64,000 bases of DNA. It comes from Nocardia sp. NBC_01730 (GTDB lineage: Bacteria > Actinomycetota > Actinomycetes > Mycobacteriales > Mycobacteriaceae). Made by a program: the position numbers and the translations under genes. The stretch is taken from NCBI RefSeq assembly GCF_035920445.1, contig NZ_CP109162.1, positions 2,480,001 to 2,544,000 of the forward strand. The letters run 5' to 3'. The notes under the pieces are model-generated. The model worked only from the letters and a program-made list of their open reading frames with translations. It was not told the DNA's origin and made no database searches. Each line of letters opens with the position of its first letter. Position 1 is the first letter of the stretch. This document shows positions 60,450 to 64,000 of this stretch, piece after piece.

Positions 60450-60741
60450 GTTCGACCAGCGTCTTGCCGAGCATCGCCAGCTCGTCCGGCGTCGCGCCCT
60501 CGGCAATGGCGGTGGCGACGTCCTCGGCGGCGCAGCGAGCGGCGAACCAGCGGTCGGCCAGACCGGCGGCCTCCTGGGCGCTGAGCACCACGGAATCGTG
60601 GGGAATCCCGGTTCCCTTCAAGCTGCTGCGGTGTTCGTAGGCACGTTGGCGACAGGACTGGCGGCAGTACCGGCGACGACGGCCGGCCTCCGACTCCACG
60701 ATCTCCCGCCCACACCACAGGCAGGACAAGCGGCGCGACAT
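60421..60741 (-). CDS. Small CxxC protein upstream of rbpA
   Basis: 106 residues from the ATG at 60741. The N-terminus LSCLWCGREIVESEAG and RRRRYCRQSCRQRAYEHR contains two cysteine pairs (CLWC, CRQSC) that could bind zinc. The rest is helical and acidic. Such a gene next to rbpA recurs in Nocardia and mycobacterial genomes, from memory. It is divergent from rbpA. A nucleic-acid-binding or regulatory role is possible but unproven. Confidence 0.65.
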   Translation of the reverse strand: MSRRLSCLWCGREIVESEAGRRRRYCRQSCRQRAYEHRSSLKGTGIPHDSVVLSAQEAAGLADRWFAARCAAEDVATAIAEGATPDELAMLGKTLVELTRDAERLR

Positions 60742-60868
60742 GACGCAGAACATTAGTGGCTCACGGCCCGTGATCGGCTCAGTGACCCCCGGGAACCGCC
60801 GCGTACCGGGCGTGGCGGGCCCAGCACGCCGGTACCACTACAATGGAACGGTTGACCGCGGCCGCGTC

Positions 60869-60896
60869 GGGAACTATCGGCGCAGGCCCGATCGTT
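60869..60896 (+). promoter_or_regulatory. SigR/SigH-like promoter of rbpA
   Basis: GGGAAC (60869-60874) and GTT (60894-60896) are 19 bp apart. This matches the GGGAAT-N18/19-GTT consensus of thiol-stress sigma factors (SigR in Streptomyces, SigH in mycobacteria). In Streptomyces rbpA is a known SigR target. The site is 86 bp before the start codon. Confidence 0.5.
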
Positions 60897-60981
60897 AGAC
60901 ATAAGGTCCAGCGAGCGCGTTGCACTCGTCCTGACAAGGTCGCAGCGCACAAAGACTCGAGTACACAGGGAGAGGCACACC

Positions 60982-61317
60982 ATGGCAGATCGCGTACTCC
61001 GGGGCAGTCGGCTCGGAGCGGTGAGCTACGAGACCGATCGCGACCACGACCTGGCTCCGCGGCGGATTGCCCGGTACCGGACCGACAACGGTGAAGAGTT
61101 CGACGTCCCGTTCGCCGACGATGCCGAGATCCCGCCGACATGGTTGTGCCGCAACGGTCAGGAGGGCATCCTGCTCGAAGGCACCAGCCAGGAGACCAAG
61201 AAGGTCAAGCCGCCCCGCACCCACTGGGACATGTTGCTGGAGCGCCGCAGCAAGGACGAGCTCGAGGAACTGCTCAAGGAACGCCTCGAACTGCTCAAGA
61301 CCCGCCGCCGCGCCTGA
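60982..61317 (+). CDS. rbpA: RNA polymerase-binding protein RbpA
   Basis: A 111-residue actinobacterial RNA polymerase accessory factor. The core domain around RYRTDNGEEFDVPFADDAEIP is followed by a basic linker (KKVKPPRTHWDMLLERR) and the C-terminal sigma-interaction helix (SKDELEELLKERLELL). These are diagnostic. It stabilises open complexes with SigA/SigB and affects rifampicin tolerance. A GGGAGAGG-like ribosome site precedes the ATG. A strong terminator follows. Confidence 0.95.
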   Translation: MADRVLRGSRLGAVSYETDRDHDLAPRRIARYRTDNGEEFDVPFADDAEIPPTWLCRNGQEGILLEGTSQETKKVKPPRTHWDMLLERRSKDELEELLKERLELLKTRRRA

Positions 61318-61333
61318 CTTGGTCCGCCGACAC

Positions 61334-61377
61334 CGAACGGCCGCCGCGTCTTTCGATGCGGCGGCCGTTCGCTTTTC
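61334..61377 (+). terminator. Strong intrinsic terminator after rbpA
   Basis: CGAACGGCCGCCGC (61334-61347) is exactly complementary to GCGGCGGCCGTTCG (61358-61371), with a 10-base loop and CTTTTC after the stem. It can also serve the ABC permease gene that ends just beyond on the other strand. Confidence 0.9.
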
Positions 61378-61395
61378 GTTGTCCTCATGCCGAGG

Positions 61396-62271
61396 TCAGC
61401 GACTGGCGACCTTGCGGTAGCGCAGCAGCGCCAGCGGCACGACCAGCGCGAGGATTGCCACCGAGCAGGCCACCGCGTATTCGATGCAGTGCTCGGCCGC
61501 CCAGCCGGTCGGCGGGACGAAGGTGGGTGGAGCACCATTGTCGAACAGCTTGCGGCCCGCGGCCGAGACCGCGGTGATCGGATTCCATTCGGCGATCGTG
61601 CGCAGCGGGCCCGGCAGCGTCTCGGCCGAGATGAAGGCCGACGAGATGAACGTCAGCGGGAACAGCCAGATCAGTCCGGCGCTCTGCGCCACCTCGACGG
61701 TCGGCGACACCAGGCCGGTGAGCGCGCCGACCCACGACATCGCGAACGCGAACAGCAGGATCACCGCGAACGCCAGCACGGCGGCGGCGACACCGCCGTT
61801 GATCCGCCAGCCGACGACGTACCCGCACCCGACCATCACGGCCAGGCTGAGGATGTTGACCACCAGATCCGACAGCGTGCGACCCATCAGCACGGCCAGC
61901 CGCGACATCGGCAGCGCCCGCATCCGGTCGATGATGCCCTTCTGCAGATCCCCTGCCAGGCCGACCGTGGTGAACGCCGCGTTGAACGCCACCGTCTGTG
62001 TAAAGATGCCGGCCAGCAGGAACTCACGGTACTGGCTGCCGCCCAGCGACGCGCCGAAGATGTAGGCGAACAGGAACACGAACATCAGGGGCTGGATCGT
62101 CGCGGTCACCAGCAAGGTGGGAACGCGCAGGATGGTCAGCAGGTTGCGATGGGCGACGATCGCGCTGTCGCGGAACATCCGCAGTCGTGGGCCCGAGTCC
62201 GGTGGCGCCGCAGCCGTTTTCGACTCCGCCCCCACCTGCGGGGTTTCTTCCCCGACCACTGCCGTACTCAC
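61396..62271 (-). CDS. ABC-2 type exporter permease (DrrB-like)
   Basis: A 291-residue protein with a ~35-residue polar N-terminus and six hydrophobic segments. ILRVPTLLVTATIQPLMF, the short motif DLQKGIIDRMRALPMSRLAV and FISSAFISAETLPGPLRTI are typical of daunorubicin-type ABC-2 permeases. It overlaps the ATPase gene by 4 bp (ATGA). With the ATPase it should export a hydrophobic natural product or lipid, probably the product of the upstream NRPS. Confidence 0.88.
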   Translation of the reverse strand: MSTAVVGEETPQVGAESKTAAAPPDSGPRLRMFRDSAIVAHRNLLTILRVPTLLVTATIQPLMFVFLFAYIFGASLGGSQYREFLLAGIFTQTVAFNAAFTTVGLAGDLQKGIIDRMRALPMSRLAVLMGRTLSDLVVNILSLAVMVGCGYVVGWRINGGVAAAVLAFAVILLFAFAMSWVGALTGLVSPTVEVAQSAGLIWLFPLTFISSAFISAETLPGPLRTIAEWNPITAVSAAGRKLFDNGAPPTFVPPTGWAAEHCIEYAVACSVAILALVVPLALLRYRKVASR

Positions 62272-63260
62272 GACATGATCTCCTCTTGGACGTCGTCGGT
62301 TTCCGGCTCCAAGACAGGCCCGCTGCCCGTTTTGCCGGTGAGGGAAAGGAATACATCGTCGAGACTGGGCCGATGCACGCTCGCGTCGACCACGCAGACA
62401 CCTGCGTCGTCGAGCCTGCGTAGCGCTTCGACCATGCTGCGTGAGCCGTCGCCGACGACCACTGATACCTCGTCGGCGCCCGCCTCATGCATCGGCTCGC
62501 CGACGCCGACCTGCGCCAGCACCGCGAGCGCGGACTCGGCGTCCTGGCCCGCGGCCAGCACGACGGTGAGCCGATCACCGCCGATGGAGGTCTTCAGCTC
62601 GTCGGCCGAGCCGCGGGCGATGACCCGCCCGTGGTCGATGACCGTGATCCGGTCGGCGAGCAAATCGGCCTCTTCCAAATACTGGGTGGTGAGCAGCACC
62701 GTGGTGCCGTCGTCGACCAGATCGCCGATGACGCGCCACATGTCGAGCCGGCCGCGCGGGTCCAGACCGGTCGTCGGCTCATCCAGCACCACCACGGCGG
62801 GCCGGGCGACCAGCGCACCCGCGAGGTCGAGCCGCCGCGCCATACCACCGGAGTAGGTGCCCGCCCTGCGGTGCGCGGCATGGTCCAGCCCGAGCACGCC
62901 GAGCAGTTCGGCCGCCCTGGCCGCCGCCTGACGGGACGACATCCCGTACAACCGGGCCACCATACGCAGGTTCTCGTATCCGGACAGGTTGGCGTCGACG
63001 GCGGCGTACTGGCCGGACAGGCCGATCCGCCGCCGCGCCGCCGCGGGATCGCGCAGCACATCGATGCCTGCCACCCGCACCGATCCGGCGCACGGCTTCA
63101 ACAGCGTTGTCACGATTCGGACCGTCGTCGTCTTGCCCGCTCCGTTCGGGCCGAGCAGGCCCATCACCGTTCCGGTGGGGATCCGCAGGTCGATCTCGTC
63201 CAGTACGCGGACCCGGCCGTAGTTCTTGACCAGACCCCTCAACTCCACTGCCAAGCTCAC
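62268..63260 (-). CDS. ABC exporter ATPase (DrrA-like)
   Basis: 330 residues from the GTG at 63260, which overlaps the NRPS stop (GTGA) and has GGAG upstream; an earlier in-frame start would overlap the NRPS more. Walker A GLLGPNGAGKTTT, signature YSGGMARRLDLA, Walker B VVVLDEPTTGLDP and the switch His region LLTTQYLEEADLL are all present. The C-terminal ~100-residue extension is typical of DrrA. Coupled on both sides, it forms an NRPS-drrA-drrB operon. Confidence 0.92.
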   Translation of the reverse strand: MSLAVELRGLVKNYGRVRVLDEIDLRIPTGTVMGLLGPNGAGKTTTVRIVTTLLKPCAGSVRVAGIDVLRDPAAARRRIGLSGQYAAVDANLSGYENLRMVARLYGMSSRQAAARAAELLGVLGLDHAAHRRAGTYSGGMARRLDLAGALVARPAVVVLDEPTTGLDPRGRLDMWRVIGDLVDDGTTVLLTTQYLEEADLLADRITVIDHGRVIARGSADELKTSIGGDRLTVVLAAGQDAESALAVLAQVGVGEPMHEAGADEVSVVVGDGSRSMVEALRRLDDAGVCVVDASVHRPSLDDVFLSLTGKTGSGPVLEPETDDVQEEIMS

Positions 63261-64000
63261 CTGTGCGTCTCCTTCGTTTCCAGCCACGCCCGCAGCACCG
63301 GCCCGATGACCGCCAGCCCATCCGGCGTCGTCATCGCAGAGTGCCTGCAGCGCAACTCGTGATCGTGGATGTCACCGGTGACGAACGGTTGCCAGGAGCC
63401 TGCGCGCCGGTCCGGGTCGGACTGGTTGATCTCGTCGTCGCCTGCGGTGAAAAACAGCAGATCGCCGTCGAAGAGGCGCGGCCGGAAGCCGTGCGCGAGC
63501 ACGGCGCCGTTGGCGTACCCGGCGTAGAGCCGCTCGAGATGCTCGATGGTGAGCGCCGCGAACGGTCCGGGCCGCGAGCGCAGCAACTCGGCCGCGTCGC
63601 GCAGGGTCAACGTAGGATCGATCTCCGCGCCGCCGAGCTCGTCGCTGCCGAACTCGCCGATGATCTCGGCGACGCTCGGGATCGCATGCTCGAGCCATTC
63701 GTCGGAGAGCTGGTAGCTGTCCATCATCGACAGGAGCGCGACCTCGTCACCCGCCTCCTGCAGCTGCACCGCGACCTCATGCGCGATCAAGCCGCCGAGC
63801 GACCAGCCCAGCAGATGGTACGGCCCTTGCGGCTGGATCGCCTTGATATCGGCCACGTAGTGGCCCGCCGCCTCGGCGATCGAGTCGTAGTCGTCCTCCC
63901 CCGCGACGTGCGGGGCCTGCAGCCCGTACAACGGGCGGTCCGGCGCGAGGTGCGCGAGCAGCCCCGAGTAGCACCAGGCCAGACCGATCGCCGGGTGGAT
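63257..64000 (-). CDS. 3' end of a second NRPS: thioesterase domain (partial)
   Basis: The frame is open to the window end, so the main part of the gene is outside. The ~247 visible residues are a type I thioesterase: HPAIGLAWCYSGLLAHLAPD, nucleophile GWSLGGLIAHE, acid region MMDSYQLSDEW, and the C-terminal region ending in LRAWLETKETHR. It resembles the TE of the 22978-40194 NRPS (HPAIGLAWGFSGLVQHLDPD), so the two synthetases may be related or jointly involved. It is coupled to the DrrAB exporter. Confidence 0.88.
   Translation of the reverse strand: MHPAIGLAWCYSGLLAHLAPDRPLYGLQAPHVAGEDDYDSIAEAAGHYVADIKAIQPQGPYHLLGWSLGGLIAHEVAVQLQEAGDEVALLSMMDSYQLSDEWLEHAIPSVAEIIGEFGSDELGGAEIDPTLTLRDAAELLRSRPGPFAALTIEHLERLYAGYANGAVLAHGFRPRLFDGDLLFFTAGDDEINQSDPDRRAGSWQPFVTGDIHDHELRCRHSAMTTPDGLAVIGPVLRAWLETKETHR

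Noticed and set aside
1..64000. CRISPR arrays, rRNA genes, insertion sequences or prophage genes
   Set aside because: No regularly spaced direct repeats, rRNA-like blocks, transposase, integrase or phage motifs were seen in any reading of the window.

Overview
The window is high-GC actinobacterial DNA. RbpA, an orphan trpB, a PCuAC/Dyp-peroxidase pair, an aromatic-catabolism island with mhp- and mms-type genes, and large NRPS genes with a DrrAB-type transporter all point to Nocardia or a close relative. The genus is an inference; no 16S gene is present.

Layout. 1-5.2 kb: a PhoD-type phosphatase (cut by the window start), a membrane metallophosphoesterase, an orphan tryptophan synthase beta with a dyad-rich leader, and a serine hydrolase of the beta-lactamase fold. 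5.3-10.9 kb: an ATP-binding LuxR-type regulator, a styrene/indole-monooxygenase-like flavoprotein and a CYP157-like P450 lacking the EXXR arginine. 11-18.9 kb: a TPP riboswitch in front of a CytX-like permease, DUF72, a BrnTA-like pair, and an operon of response regulator, sensor kinase and DUF4173 protein. 19.4-22.1 kb: a secreted lipase, then a graveyard with a TetR tail and a decayed sigK-rskA pair.

22.98-40.87 kb: a 5,738-residue four-module NRPS with the order C(starter)-half C-A-T-C-A-T-E-C-A-T-E-C-A-T-TE. A small companion gene is translationally coupled to it. Modules 1 and 2 contain an apparently identical 1,189-bp repeat. The two A domains share their flanks but differ across about 440 bp that encode the substrate pocket. 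This looks like a natural A-subdomain exchange, and it is the most interesting structure in the window.

41-45.3 kb: an EEP-family hydrolase, a SUMF1-like protein, and a membrane protein/PCuAC/Dyp peroxidase group. 45.3-55.8 kb: an aromatic and branched-chain acid catabolic island (amidohydrolases, MhpA-type hydroxylase, extradiol dioxygenase, meta-cleavage hydrolase, mmsB-mmsA, TetR and LysR regulators). Several genes here are remnants, and the hydrolase is broken by an 11-bp tandem duplication. A shared palindrome lies in two promoters, which suggests one regulon. 55.9-61.4 kb: housekeeping-type genes ending with rbpA and a strong terminator. 61.4-64 kb: a DrrAB-like ABC exporter coupled to the 3' end (TE domain) of a second NRPS that runs out of the window.
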